A stretch of DNA of 22,793 nucleotides from a virus. A program made the position numbers and the translations under genes. The DNA is taken from the IMG/VR virus record IMGVR_UViG_3300027861_000209, positions 1-22,793 of that record; one strand, given 5' to 3'. The notes beneath the pieces were generated by a model. It was not told the origin of the DNA. It saw only the letters and a program-made list of their open reading frames with translations, and did no database searches. This document shows, in pieces, positions 7,498 to 15,025 of the stretch. How positions within the stretch are numbered: position 1 is the stretch's first letter; each line of letters starts with the position of its first letter.

Positions 7498-8184
7498 ATG
7501 TCAAAACACATCACGAGTCTACTAGAGCAATTGGAGGACTTACTGGCAGAGGAGAACTATCTCCGGCCTCCGGAGACTGACGACGAGGCCCGTGAGTTGT
7601 TTGACCTCGGACTGGAGTGGATGCACGATTACGCTTCTCGCGTATTCGGTAATCGTGACCTAGTCCCTACTGTAAAAAAGGAGAGGAAATGGCTGTCTGC
7701 CGGTAAGAAGGTAGGCCCTAAGTTCATGTCGCGAATGAACGATCTTATGAACGCCGTTCAGTCAGGCCCTCCTAAATCTGACAGAAGGTGGCAGCGCTTG
7801 ATTGCTGCTATGCGATACCTCAAAAAACACAAGACCCTGCCCGGTAAGACCCGCAAGGTCACCGTTGTTATGCCAGATGGTCGCGGCGGCGCAGTTGACA
7901 TTTTGAGTCGCATTGACGACATCATGAAGCATCTAAGGACTGTGGGTAATCCAACAGACCTTGACCTAATAGACCTTGGACTTAAACCGACTAACCCCAG
8001 CGGTCCGACAAAGCCTACGCCTTTCAAGACTCACCCACGCAGGAAGCCGACTACGTCTGAGATTAGGCAGAAGAAAAAGCAGCAGAAGCTTTTAAAGCGG
8101 ATGAAGAAGACGCTAAAGAAACATGGGCAGCGTCCAAAGGAGAAGTTATTCATCGACAAGTATGGAAACCCAGGGTATAGGTAG
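7498..8184 (+). CDS. Basic candidate internal head protein (LLAE N-terminus)
   Basis: A 228-residue protein of unrecognised family. MSKHITSLLEQLEDLLAEE forms an amphipathic helix with L16-A17-E18, matching the [LI]-x-E signature but followed by Glu. The middle is helical with charged residues, and VTVVMPDGRGGAVDILSRIDDIM may be a small folded unit. The C-terminal 60 residues are Pro/Lys-rich and very basic (EIRQKKKQQKLLKRMKKTLKK), suggesting nucleic-acid binding. The gene starts 8 nt after the previous stop, and its stop overlaps the next GTG by one base (TAGTG), indicating translational coupling. The role as packaged head protein is inferred. Confidence 0.7.
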   Translation: MSKHITSLLEQLEDLLAEENYLRPPETDDEARELFDLGLEWMHDYASRVFGNRDLVPTVKKERKWLSAGKKVGPKFMSRMNDLMNAVQSGPPKSDRRWQRLIAAMRYLKKHKTLPGKTRKVTVVMPDGRGGAVDILSRIDDIMKHLRTVGNPTDLDLIDLGLKPTNPSGPTKPTPFKTHPRRKPTTSEIRQKKKQQKLLKRMKKTLKKHGQRPKEKLFIDKYGNPGYR

Positions 8185-8579
8185 TGCCTTCTCGCAAATC
8201 CGGCAAGAAGAAAGAGCACTGGATACCCACAGCCACCAAGATCATTCAGAATCCAGACGAGACTCCTAACCTAGTAGTCAGGTGCATCTCTGGAATCATG
8301 ATGGACAAGCAGTTGACTGGTGACCTGCGAAAGCAGTTCGAAGGTGCGGTTGCAATCTGCTGCACCGGTCTCCGAAAGTCCGGTCGCCTAGACAACAAGC
8401 AGCCGCTCGACATTATGAAGCTCACCTCTACTGGTCGAACAAGAGATCGCGAGAGGCGCAAGCAAAAAGACCAGACTAAGAAGAAGAACCACTTCAACCT
8501 GCTCATTAGGCAGCTGCAGAAGACTCAGAAAGACGACTCCTTGTCGTTGAAAGCGAGAAAACGTGGCACGACACGCTAA
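8184..8579 (+). CDS. Small basic protein of unknown function
   Basis: A 131-residue protein beginning at GTG within TAGTG of the previous stop, with AGGG 8 nt upstream. It is rich in Lys and Arg at both ends (PSRKSGKKKEHW; RDRERRKQKDQTKKKNH) with a more hydrophobic centre containing Cys residues (VVRCISGIMM, AICCTGL). It lacks the targeting-like N-terminal helix of its neighbours. It overlaps the next gene by 17 bp, so it belongs to a translationally coupled 7498-8184-8563 set. It may be a nucleic-acid-binding virion or assembly protein, but nothing decisive is visible. Confidence 0.62.
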   Translation: MPSRKSGKKKEHWIPTATKIIQNPDETPNLVVRCISGIMMDKQLTGDLRKQFEGAVAICCTGLRKSGRLDNKQPLDIMKLTSTGRTRDRERRKQKDQTKKKNHFNLLIRQLQKTQKDDSLSLKARKRGTTR

Positions 8580-9051
8580 GACTGAGGAAAATGCCGCGTG
8601 GCGGGATAGAATCGATAGAGTCCTACTAGAGAAGGACTCCGAAATGAAGCAGAAGCTACACGAGCTAATGCGACGGATCGTGAAAGATGTTGAGGAACTA
8701 AGGCAACGACGTGGTCAACGACAGGAGGAAATGACAACACATCAAGAGCAGGTCGCACGTTCTGTACGCAAACGAGGGTCACTTAGACTCAATACACGTC
8801 AGCGTATGATGATTGCCAGCGCCTTCGTTACAGAACTGCCAGAAGCGACGAAGTGGGCGTTCGGTAGTAAGGTCCCGGCAATCAGAACATTGGCCAGGCA
8901 ACTTGGACCAGTGCTTCGTGTTGAGAGCAGCGGTAGTGGTAAGCGACTGATTTTCTTCCCCAAGTGGTACGAGAAGCGTGGAAAGTGGGAGATCGAGGTG
9001 TACGTCAATAGAAGCATGACTAAGGTCACTGATATTGACGTGCTTGACTAG
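8563..9051 (+). CDS. Hypothetical protein with N-terminal coiled coil
   Basis: A 162-residue protein starting at GTG inside the preceding gene. Residues about 10-75 are a long charged helix (KLHELMRRIVKDVEELRQRRGQ), likely coiled coil. The C-terminal half looks globular, with beta-type segments (KRLIFFPKWY; KWEIEVYVN). I do not recognise a family. The ribosome binding site is weak, consistent with coupling to the upstream gene. It lies directly before the gp14-like neck gene, so a role in head completion is possible but unproven. Confidence 0.62.
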   Translation: MARHAKTEENAAWRDRIDRVLLEKDSEMKQKLHELMRRIVKDVEELRQRRGQRQEEMTTHQEQVARSVRKRGSLRLNTRQRMMIASAFVTELPEATKWAFGSKVPAIRTLARQLGPVLRVESSGSGKRLIFFPKWYEKRGKWEIEVYVNRSMTKVTDIDVLD

Positions 9052-9077
9052 AGTGATTCAATCGGAGCAGAGACAAC

Positions 9078-9824
9078 GTGGCAGAAGGTGATTGCACTGA
9101 CGACATTGAGTTCGCCGTCCCCTGCGACCCTGTAAAGGGTCCTTCATGGGACTGCAGCGGTCAGACTCTGTTACAACAGCGCTACGCAGCTGAATACGCC
9201 AAGATAAACGGTGTCACTGCTCAGTACTACGTCCAAATAGATCAATTCGAACGTCAGGCTCCTGGTCCTCAGGGCACAGGCATGCAATACGACATGCTTT
9301 ACGGCGAGCCTGCTATTCCTGTTCTTCCTGGCTCAGATGACCGAGTAGAAGAGGTGTGGAACTTCAGGGATCCAATCCCAGTCTCCATTATCGTTACTGA
9401 CCGCTCCTCTGAACGCGAGCCAGGCGAAAGAGGAGCTTCAAAGACCACAACCTACACTCTCGCCATGCCTGTCTACTCTCTGCTCTCAGGGGGCTGTGTG
9501 GACCGCTTAGAGGGCAAGGACTTCTCTGTTGGCATCAAGGACATAGCTCGCGTAGGTGACGTCATATTCTTGGGCGGTAACTACAACGCTTGGCTAGACG
9601 TTGAGCGCACTTCACGTCAGGGTTACATTACTCCGGATATGGAGCACACCTGGGTTGAAGTAGAGGGCGTGAAACGCAGCAAGTACGTTCCTTCCCGCAA
9701 AGAGAACCTGCCTGACAGAGAAAAGTATCCGTCAGATAACCATGCTGACGACGCAGCCGAGACTGGCCTTCCTTACAGACCACCAGAGGATCACGTTAAC
9801 GATCCTCTTCGACCTTGGGACTAA
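9078..9824 (+). CDS. Neck protein, T4 gp14-like
   Basis: A 248-residue protein (T4 gp14 is 256) that probably forms the neck collar with the gp13-like protein. Features in gp14-like order are an early AEYAKINGVTAQYYV segment followed by MLYGEP, comparable to the T4 G-V-x-x-Y-Y-V ... F-G-E pattern. Later comes VGDVIFLGGNYNAWLDVE leading to TWVEVEGVKRSKY, comparable to the T4 G-D-L-I-Y-F ... F-E-I-x-W-V pattern. The C-terminus is acidic, Pro-rich and probably disordered. GTG start with GGAG 10 nt upstream. Between gp13-like and gp15-like genes this is the expected place for gp14. The match is from pattern memory, not a search. Confidence 0.58.
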   Translation: MAEGDCTDDIEFAVPCDPVKGPSWDCSGQTLLQQRYAAEYAKINGVTAQYYVQIDQFERQAPGPQGTGMQYDMLYGEPAIPVLPGSDDRVEEVWNFRDPIPVSIIVTDRSSEREPGERGASKTTTYTLAMPVYSLLSGGCVDRLEGKDFSVGIKDIARVGDVIFLGGNYNAWLDVERTSRQGYITPDMEHTWVEVEGVKRSKYVPSRKENLPDREKYPSDNHADDAAETGLPYRPPEDHVNDPLRPWD

Positions 9825-9827
9825 GTC

Positions 9828-11663
9828 ATGGACTTGAACCGTATTGACGAGGTGCTAGCCAACATGGTGCGCCTAGCCGAAGAAGGAGCAGGCGCTCCTG
9901 TTGATACCGCCGCTCCTCCAAAGGAGACTAAAGGCGACGATGCTGAGTCCACAGGCGCAACTAAGTCCGGACAGACGAGTGTCTCCAAGAGTGACGCTAT
10001 TAAGTCTCATTGGCACCGCGCCTACACTGACGACAAGGGCGATGGCAAGACAGACGACAAAGAAAGTCACACGCACAAGATTGTGAGTGGCGTCGTTAAG
10101 CCAGCGGGTGGGCATACTCATGAGATGCCAAAGTCCAACTCTCGCAAGAGTCGCGGCCTAAAGGCCGGTAGCTTCAAGGGCGGTTCTGAGCCTAAGAAGC
10201 GGAAGAACAAAAAGAAGCCCGCAGGAATCGCTTCTGTTACTCCGGACGTCACTCCAGCTGCTCCTCCTGGTGAGGAAGAGGAGACTGTTGAGTCACTCAT
10301 GGCTCGTATGCTTGGTGTCATACGTGAAGAGTCAGAGGGCTGGAATTCTGAGTGGGCCAAGACTGATCGCGAGGTCAACGCTTCGGACTTCATTGACGAC
10401 TCCCGTAATATTCTTGCCACCTATGCGCTAGAAGCTAGTAAGTCAAAGAAGCGCGACAAAGTCCTCTTCAAAGAGGTTCGTAAGCAACTTAGTGATCTAG
10501 ATAAGCTGGCCTCCGACCTACAGAAAGGCAACGTTGACAAGTCTGATTTCATGGGTCGCATGGAAGGCGTGCACGCAGCTATCGAAAAGAACAGGGTCGC
10601 GCTTGGCAAGTCAATGAAGAAGAGGCAGTTTAAAGACCGAGCTACAATCGTTTGGATGGGAGCGCTGACAGCCGCGTCTGCTGCTGCTTCTGTAGCCACA
10701 GGTGGTGCGTTCAACCCAGTCGTCGCTGTCTTTGGTGCTGCTAACACACTGGTTAACATGGCTACGTCTACCAACGCTAAGTCTGCTATGAGCAGCTTTG
10801 GAAAGTCATTCTCGAAATTTAAGTCGTCAGTCACCAAGCCTTCTGACGAGCAAGAGAAGAATGACGATAACGAAGAGAAGAAGTCTAAGAAGAGCGACAA
10901 GAAGCCTAAGAAGGCAGAGAAGTCAAAAGGCAGCAGCAAAGAAGCTGCAGTCTCTGCTTGCACCAAAGCAGGCGGTAAGATGGTCTACGGTCGCTGCGTA
11001 AAGAACCACAAGGTCATTAAGGTAGAAGGCACCAACTGGCTTGAAGAAGAGTACGGGCTCGCAGACGACAGTAATAACCACACAAGATGGTCAACTAAGT
11101 CTGAGTCTTTTGCCAAGTACGCGATCCTAGAGAACCTCCTAGAGAACGCCGACCACGTCATAGACGTTGGTTGCGGTAAAGGGCTGCTTTACAAATGGCT
11201 CCTGAGTGAGCAGTCTAAGAACGTTGCATACTATGGGGTGGACCGTAGTGAAGACTCTCTGTCGGAGTTCGCTCACAGCTACCCAAACATCACCGCGAAT
11301 CTTAGGAGGGGCAACGTTCTCTCTATAAACGAAGAGGACCTACCTCGTGATCACTTTGACGTCTCTGTGGCTTTTGGTGTCACGTCGAACTTTGGAGAAG
11401 GCTCGGGCCAGTACTCAAAGTTGCGCCAACTCGTAGAATTCATGACGTCACACAGTGACGTGTCAGTTATCGAGTTCTGGGATCGCTTCAAATTTAAGAA
11501 GCCAGACCACGCACTGAAGGGTGATCGTCAGCCGTCCGTATGGACCCCGCAGAGGGTCATGAAGGTCTTCTCTGAGAGCGATTGCCATGTTCAACTTGTT
11601 CGACCACTAAGTGGTATGGACTTCGCTGTAGTCGCTACACGAAGTGATATGAGGAGAGTCTGA
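9828..11663 (+). CDS. Candidate packaged protein fused to a class I SAM methyltransferase
   Basis: A 611-residue mosaic. Residues 1-20 (MDLNRIDEVLANMVRLAEEG) form the targeting-like helix with L16-A17-E18. Three H-x-H motifs follow (61/63, 81/83, 96/98) in a low-complexity region, then a helical region. A long Ala/Gly hydrophobic stretch at about 273-314 precedes a Lys/Glu/Asp-rich tract. Residues 376-399 repeat the Cys module that ends the protein at 6696. From residue 400 a new domain begins: motif I VIDVGCGKG (444-452), acidic loop YYGVDRS with D472, and a DHFDVSVAFGV strand, typical of class I SAM-dependent methyltransferases. The DPPY/NPPY motif of DNA amino-methyltransferases is absent, so the substrate may be protein, RNA or a small molecule. 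The stop overlaps the next ATG (TGATG). This is probably a gene fusion onto a cargo protein. Confidence 0.78.
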   Translation: MDLNRIDEVLANMVRLAEEGAGAPVDTAAPPKETKGDDAESTGATKSGQTSVSKSDAIKSHWHRAYTDDKGDGKTDDKESHTHKIVSGVVKPAGGHTHEMPKSNSRKSRGLKAGSFKGGSEPKKRKNKKKPAGIASVTPDVTPAAPPGEEEETVESLMARMLGVIREESEGWNSEWAKTDREVNASDFIDDSRNILATYALEASKSKKRDKVLFKEVRKQLSDLDKLASDLQKGNVDKSDFMGRMEGVHAAIEKNRVALGKSMKKRQFKDRATIVWMGALTAASAAASVATGGAFNPVVAVFGAANTLVNMATSTNAKSAMSSFGKSFSKFKSSVTKPSDEQEKNDDNEEKKSKKSDKKPKKAEKSKGSSKEAAVSACTKAGGKMVYGRCVKNHKVIKVEGTNWLEEEYGLADDSNNHTRWSTKSESFAKYAILENLLENADHVIDVGCGKGLLYKWLLSEQSKNVAYYGVDRSEDSLSEFAHSYPNITANLRRGNVLSINEEDLPRDHFDVSVAFGVTSNFGEGSGQYSKLRQLVEFMTSHSDVSVIEFWDRFKFKKPDHALKGDRQPSVWTPQRVMKVFSESDCHVQLVRPLSGMDFAVVATRSDMRRV

Positions 11664-13876
11664 TGCGCACTACTATCGAAGACGTAAACGCGCTCATAGA
11701 GGCCGGTCGCAATAGAACTAGAAGCGGTGGTCAGAGCGGAGGAAACACCGCTGGTGACCGCTTCAAGCCGAGAGAGAAGAGAGGGCCCAAGAGCAAGCTG
11801 AGGCCCTGGCAAGACAACGTCTATTGGAAGGGCAAAAAGAAAGGCCAGGTAAAGAATCCCTGGGGCAAGTGGATTCCTGTAAGGAAGACTAAGTCAGGAA
11901 AGGCTCTATCTCCTCCAGACCACGGCGGTGAGATGCCTCCGACCGGTTGGAAGGAAAAGCACGGATTCGCCATTAAAGGAATGACAGCTGCTGAGACAGT
12001 CGCTGCTGTAAAGCCTCCCACCAAGAATCAACTGAAGCGTCTGAAAGCAGCAAGAGGCGGTCCTAAGGTCAAGAAGGTGACGAAACGCCTCAAGCCGAAG
12101 AAAGTAGTAAAGAAGGCAAAAGGCACGCCTTCTAGCAGCACCATCATCGTGAAGGTGAACAAAAAGAATACTATTTCTGACGCCCTTGTTGCTAAAGGAC
12201 TGACGTTCTCGAACGAGGACTTTAAGAACTCCGTGGAAGACTCTTTCCAAGAGAACTCACTCTCCGTTATGGGCGGCTGGATTAGCAAGTTGTTTCAGAA
12301 CCGCCCTCCCGTAGATCTGGGAAGGCACGATACTCCTGGCACCATACAGGCGGATCTGTCTTACTCCTTGAAGCCTCGTCTCCTTAAGTGGCCCGGTGAG
12401 GACAAAGCTAAAAGTATGCGCGAGTTGACAGCTATGCGCATGAAGAACTTGGGAGTGAAGCGCATCAAGGCTGTTAATAAAGCTAAAGGCCGCTACCTAG
12501 TAACGGCTAAGGTACCGTTTGGCGTTCAAGTGAAGTCAGGTGACTACACGTTTGAAGCCACAGTGGTCAATATGAGGGTCACTATCAGCAAGCCCGGTAA
12601 CACTATTCTGGTGACTCCTCACGAGGTTTCAGTTGACCTCAATGCAATCACAGGGCTCAAGCAGGAGGTAGAGGGGAAGTCCAAGCGTGACGCAACTGCG
12701 GCCGAGCTTAATACCAGTCGCAGAATGTTGCAGAATGCCAGGTCTCTATCCGCCGATCTGATTATCCCTTCTAAGGGAGGCCGTCCTCCGTATAGGCAAG
12801 CAGCTGCTTACGAGGAACTATCAAAAGAGCACACCCGGTCTCTTGAGCGTGACACTAATCCCAAGAAGCTTGGTTACGAAGGCTACTGGTCTGAAGGGCC
12901 CGGTAAACCGAGAACCTATGTGACCAGAACGATCAACAAATTCTTGTTGGATGGTGATAAGCGTCTTGCGAAACTCCTGACTGCTTACGAGAAGAAGCAG
13001 AAGAAGACGACGAAGGGAGCAGAGGCGTCGCAGAAACAAGCGAAATCCAACCTTGATAACTTCGGTGTCGAGAACGTCCTAGACATGGACGATAAGTGGC
13101 CAGCTAAGGTGGGCAAGTTCTCCTTCGGTCATGGAGAGGCTGGCTACGATAAAAGTGACCCCTCTGCGTTTGACAAAAAAGTCACTTACCTGACCAAGTT
13201 CAATATGAAGGCCGACTCTTCTAAAGAGGAAATCACCAAGATGGTGAAGGCCAAGTTGAAGGGGTTTATCAGGCTCGTTAAAGCTAACGAGAAGCAACTA
13301 ACGTTGGCGGCGTCTCACGGACGTTACGCTAAGCTAAAGGTCCCTGCTGGAGTTGGCACCACGCATTGGCCTAACGCGCAGGACAAGTTCGCGGAGATTC
13401 GGATCTCTCGCGCTCAAGGCAAGAAGGGCCCAAAAGGCCCGCTGAAGGTTTTGATCGCCATGTTTGTGCAGCTAAACAAGAAGCTGAGTGAAGACGACGC
13501 TCTTGAGCTTGCTTGGGCTCATGGCGACGTGATGACAGAACAGGCTGTCGGAGGGCACCAGCACAGCGCCAAAATCGTGCGCCAGGTTGCCTCCATAGTC
13601 ACAAACGCGGATAAGTCACAGAACTGGAAGTTCTCAGCCGATTTCTTGAAGGACCCAGTCAACGAACTGAATCTGGCCTACGGCACTGCTCAGACGCCAG
13701 GTCGCGGCATGACCACAGACCCAAAGAAGCCGGCAGATGTCTGGAAGCTGCGCTTGGCACAGTATGAAGCGGCCCTGGCACACGCTAAGAAGGCTCGTGG
13801 TAGTGAGTCCAAGAAGGACCGCAGTTCTCGCCTTAATCGAAGAAAGAAAGCCCTCGGGTACGCCCTCGCCTCATAA
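11663..13876 (+). CDS. Large basic candidate internal/virion protein with LIE/A N-terminus
   Basis: A 737-residue protein of unrecognised family, translationally coupled to the methyltransferase fusion (TGATG) with GAGGAG upstream. MRTTIEDVNALIEAGRN gives L11-I12-E13/A14, an ideal gp21-type signature, and its EDVN segment echoes the 6366 protein. Residues about 15-90 are Gly/Lys/Pro/Trp-rich and probably disordered. Residues about 115-155 are a histone-like Lys tract (KVKKVTKRLKPKKVVKKAKG). Residues about 250-345 look like a beta-rich folded domain (RYLVTAKVPFGVQVKSGDYTF). The remainder is helical, and the C-terminus is Lys/Arg-rich. It is very large for an internal protein, so an enzyme or ejected virion protein is possible, but no catalytic motif was recognised. 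Confidence 0.75.
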   Translation: MRTTIEDVNALIEAGRNRTRSGGQSGGNTAGDRFKPREKRGPKSKLRPWQDNVYWKGKKKGQVKNPWGKWIPVRKTKSGKALSPPDHGGEMPPTGWKEKHGFAIKGMTAAETVAAVKPPTKNQLKRLKAARGGPKVKKVTKRLKPKKVVKKAKGTPSSSTIIVKVNKKNTISDALVAKGLTFSNEDFKNSVEDSFQENSLSVMGGWISKLFQNRPPVDLGRHDTPGTIQADLSYSLKPRLLKWPGEDKAKSMRELTAMRMKNLGVKRIKAVNKAKGRYLVTAKVPFGVQVKSGDYTFEATVVNMRVTISKPGNTILVTPHEVSVDLNAITGLKQEVEGKSKRDATAAELNTSRRMLQNARSLSADLIIPSKGGRPPYRQAAAYEELSKEHTRSLERDTNPKKLGYEGYWSEGPGKPRTYVTRTINKFLLDGDKRLAKLLTAYEKKQKKTTKGAEASQKQAKSNLDNFGVENVLDMDDKWPAKVGKFSFGHGEAGYDKSDPSAFDKKVTYLTKFNMKADSSKEEITKMVKAKLKGFIRLVKANEKQLTLAASHGRYAKLKVPAGVGTTHWPNAQDKFAEIRISRAQGKKGPKGPLKVLIAMFVQLNKKLSEDDALELAWAHGDVMTEQAVGGHQHSAKIVRQVASIVTNADKSQNWKFSADFLKDPVNELNLAYGTAQTPGRGMTTDPKKPADVWKLRLAQYEAALAHAKKARGSESKKDRSSRLNRRKKALGYALAS

Positions 13877-13898
13877 ACATCTGGTAAGCTAAATGGAC

Positions 13899-13917
13899 GT
13901 CACCGGAATGAGGTGAC
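13899..13917 (+). promoter_or_regulatory. Hairpin in the leader of the small repeat protein
   Basis: GTCACC (13899-13904) and GGTGAC (13912-13917) form a perfect 6-bp stem around GGAATGA. An AAGGAG ribosome binding site follows before the ATG at 13938. The gap has no clear terminator U-tract. It could stabilise or process the mRNA of the following, apparently strongly translated, gene. Confidence 0.35.
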
Positions 13918-13937
13918 AATGCTCTCAAGGAGATAAC

Positions 13938-14339
13938 ATGATTGACCTCAACTCTGTAGACGAACTTCTCACTCAATTGAGCGAGATGCTCGACCCAAAC
14001 CAGACCACGCAGAACGCCGGTGAGCGTGCTGCTGGTCCCGCCAACACAACTGTTGGTGCTGGCCCCGCTCGCGGTGCTGGTATCTCTGGTGCGCAACACA
14101 CGCAGCACCAGAATCAGTTCAACAGCCAGAAGAGCGTCGCCGGTAGCCTCGGTCTTGGTGACGAGGGAACTGTTGCTGGTAGTGAGCGAGTGAAGCCTAG
14201 CGACGCTGGTATCACTGGCTACAACCACACTAAGCACACGAATGACTTTGCGCACTACGGTCGCATGTCACCTTCGGCTGCGCTTGGTCTCGGTAAGGCT
14301 GGACGTAGCTCTGGCGGTAACCTAGACAGCGCTCGCTAG
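13938..14339 (+). CDS. Small Gly/Ala/His repeat protein, candidate abundant head cargo
   Basis: A 133-residue protein with a strong AAGGAG ribosome binding site and C-rich codon choice, suggesting high expression. MIDLNSVDELLTQLSEML resembles MDLNRIDEVLANM of the 9828 protein and holds L14-S15-E16. The body is Gly/Ala/Asn-rich with two imperfect repeats: residues 48-77 (GISGAQHTQHQNQF ... LGLGDEG) and 91-122 (GITGYNHTKHTNDF ... LGLGKAG). Each has an H-T-x-H motif that could bind metal. No Cys and no membrane segment. It lies upstream of the nested gene pair. I do not recognise a family. A packaged or decorating virion protein is the best guess. Confidence 0.72.
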   Translation: MIDLNSVDELLTQLSEMLDPNQTTQNAGERAAGPANTTVGAGPARGAGISGAQHTQHQNQFNSQKSVAGSLGLGDEGTVAGSERVKPSDAGITGYNHTKHTNDFAHYGRMSPSAALGLGKAGRSSGGNLDSAR

Positions 14340-14344
14340 TCCTC

Positions 14345-15019
14345 GTGTACGAGTCATTCGGGCATTCATTTGAGCCTGCGCCTCTGTACGACGAATCCTC
14401 CTGTGCTGGGCCGAGTTCTTTCTCGTCCCCGCGTGGTGGTACGCGACGTATAGATCAATTACTTCGAGAGTGGGGCTACATCCAAGGCGGTCGCCCCATG
14501 GATCCGGAGATCGCAGAGCAAGCACTTATTCAGGAGGTGAGTTATGGACCGTCAACAGCTGGGAGCGATGGATACAGCGCTCTCGCAGCTTTGCGAGCTA
14601 GTGGCCACACCCGCCGTCGTTCCCTCGAATGCTCCTCTTCAGATCCTGGGCCCATGCGGAGGTCCTCAGAGGAGGCACTCCCGCCACTCCTCCTTAGCCA
14701 AATGTCCGATCCCCCCGTACGCAGACGGACCAGGCGACGACGGGTACGAGGCGGTTCCCGCCAAGCACCTGAAGCATTACAACAAGGGCGCAAGTCCAGG
14801 CACTGGACAAACGTTTCAGAACACAGATCTGCTCAGGATTCTGTCCAACTTGGGGGCGGTCTTGAAGCGGCGTTCCGTAAAGCGGACCGCCAAGATGCGG
14901 CGAGGCAACGCCTAGACCGTTCTTCATTCTTTGGTCCTGGTGGCCTAGGCTGCGAGCCTTTGCCTGGTGGCGAGGACTACTATGAAGAGCGCGACGATCC
15001 GGAAACTCTACTAGGTTAG
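14345..15019 (+). CDS. Long ORF of unknown function overlapping a nested gene
   Basis: A 224-codon frame with GTG start 6 nt after the previous stop. ATG at 14498 (Met52), with a GGCGG upstream, is an alternative. The first about 70 residues (including IDQLLREWGYIQGGRP and EIAEQALIQEV) and the last about 30 (DYYEERDDPETLLG) look like real protein. The middle is Arg/Ser-rich and looks like an out-of-frame reading of the nested gene at 14544-14915. Either both frames are coding (overprinting), or this ORF is real only at its ends and the locus has been altered by a frameshift. I cannot decide. No family recognised. Confidence 0.45.
   Translation: MYESFGHSFEPAPLYDESSCAGPSSFSSPRGGTRRIDQLLREWGYIQGGRPMDPEIAEQALIQEVSYGPSTAGSDGYSALAALRASGHTRRRSLECSSSDPGPMRRSSEEALPPLLLSQMSDPPVRRRTRRRRVRGGSRQAPEALQQGRKSRHWTNVSEHRSAQDSVQLGGGLEAAFRKADRQDAARQRLDRSSFFGPGGLGCEPLPGGEDYYEERDDPETLLG
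14544..14915 (+). CDS. Nested small gene in the +1 frame with strong ribosome binding site
   Basis: A 123-residue protein starting at ATG 14544 behind AGGAGG at good spacing, lying wholly inside the 14345-15019 frame. MDRQQLGAMDTALSQLCELVA forms an amphipathic N-terminal helix. The middle is Pro/Gly-rich, with KCPIPPYADGPGDDGYEAVPAKHLKHYN. A helix (TDLLRILSNLGAVLKRR) and a basic tail (KRTAKMRRGNA) follow. Amino-acid composition is more natural here than in the overlapping frame, so this is the likelier product in the overlap. Unknown family, with the small basic character common in this block. Confidence 0.58.
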   Translation: MDRQQLGAMDTALSQLCELVATPAVVPSNAPLQILGPCGGPQRRHSRHSSLAKCPIPPYADGPGDDGYEAVPAKHLKHYNKGASPGTGQTFQNTDLLRILSNLGAVLKRRSVKRTAKMRRGNA

Positions 15020-15025
15020 GTCCTA

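Noticed and set aside
8351-8364. TGCAATCTGCTGCA as a further palindrome copy
   Set aside because: Only 11 of 14 bases match and the centre is not symmetric. It lies in coding sequence and is probably chance.
10421-10966. Minus-strand ORF of 181 codons
   Set aside because: Antisense shadow of the Lys/Ala-rich fusion gene. Its Leu/Ser/Phe-rich composition is that of complemented Lys/Glu codons.
14860-14920. Frameshift site returning the nested gene to the long frame
   Set aside because: No X-XXY-YYZ heptamer or other known slippery pattern is visible before the nested gene stop.
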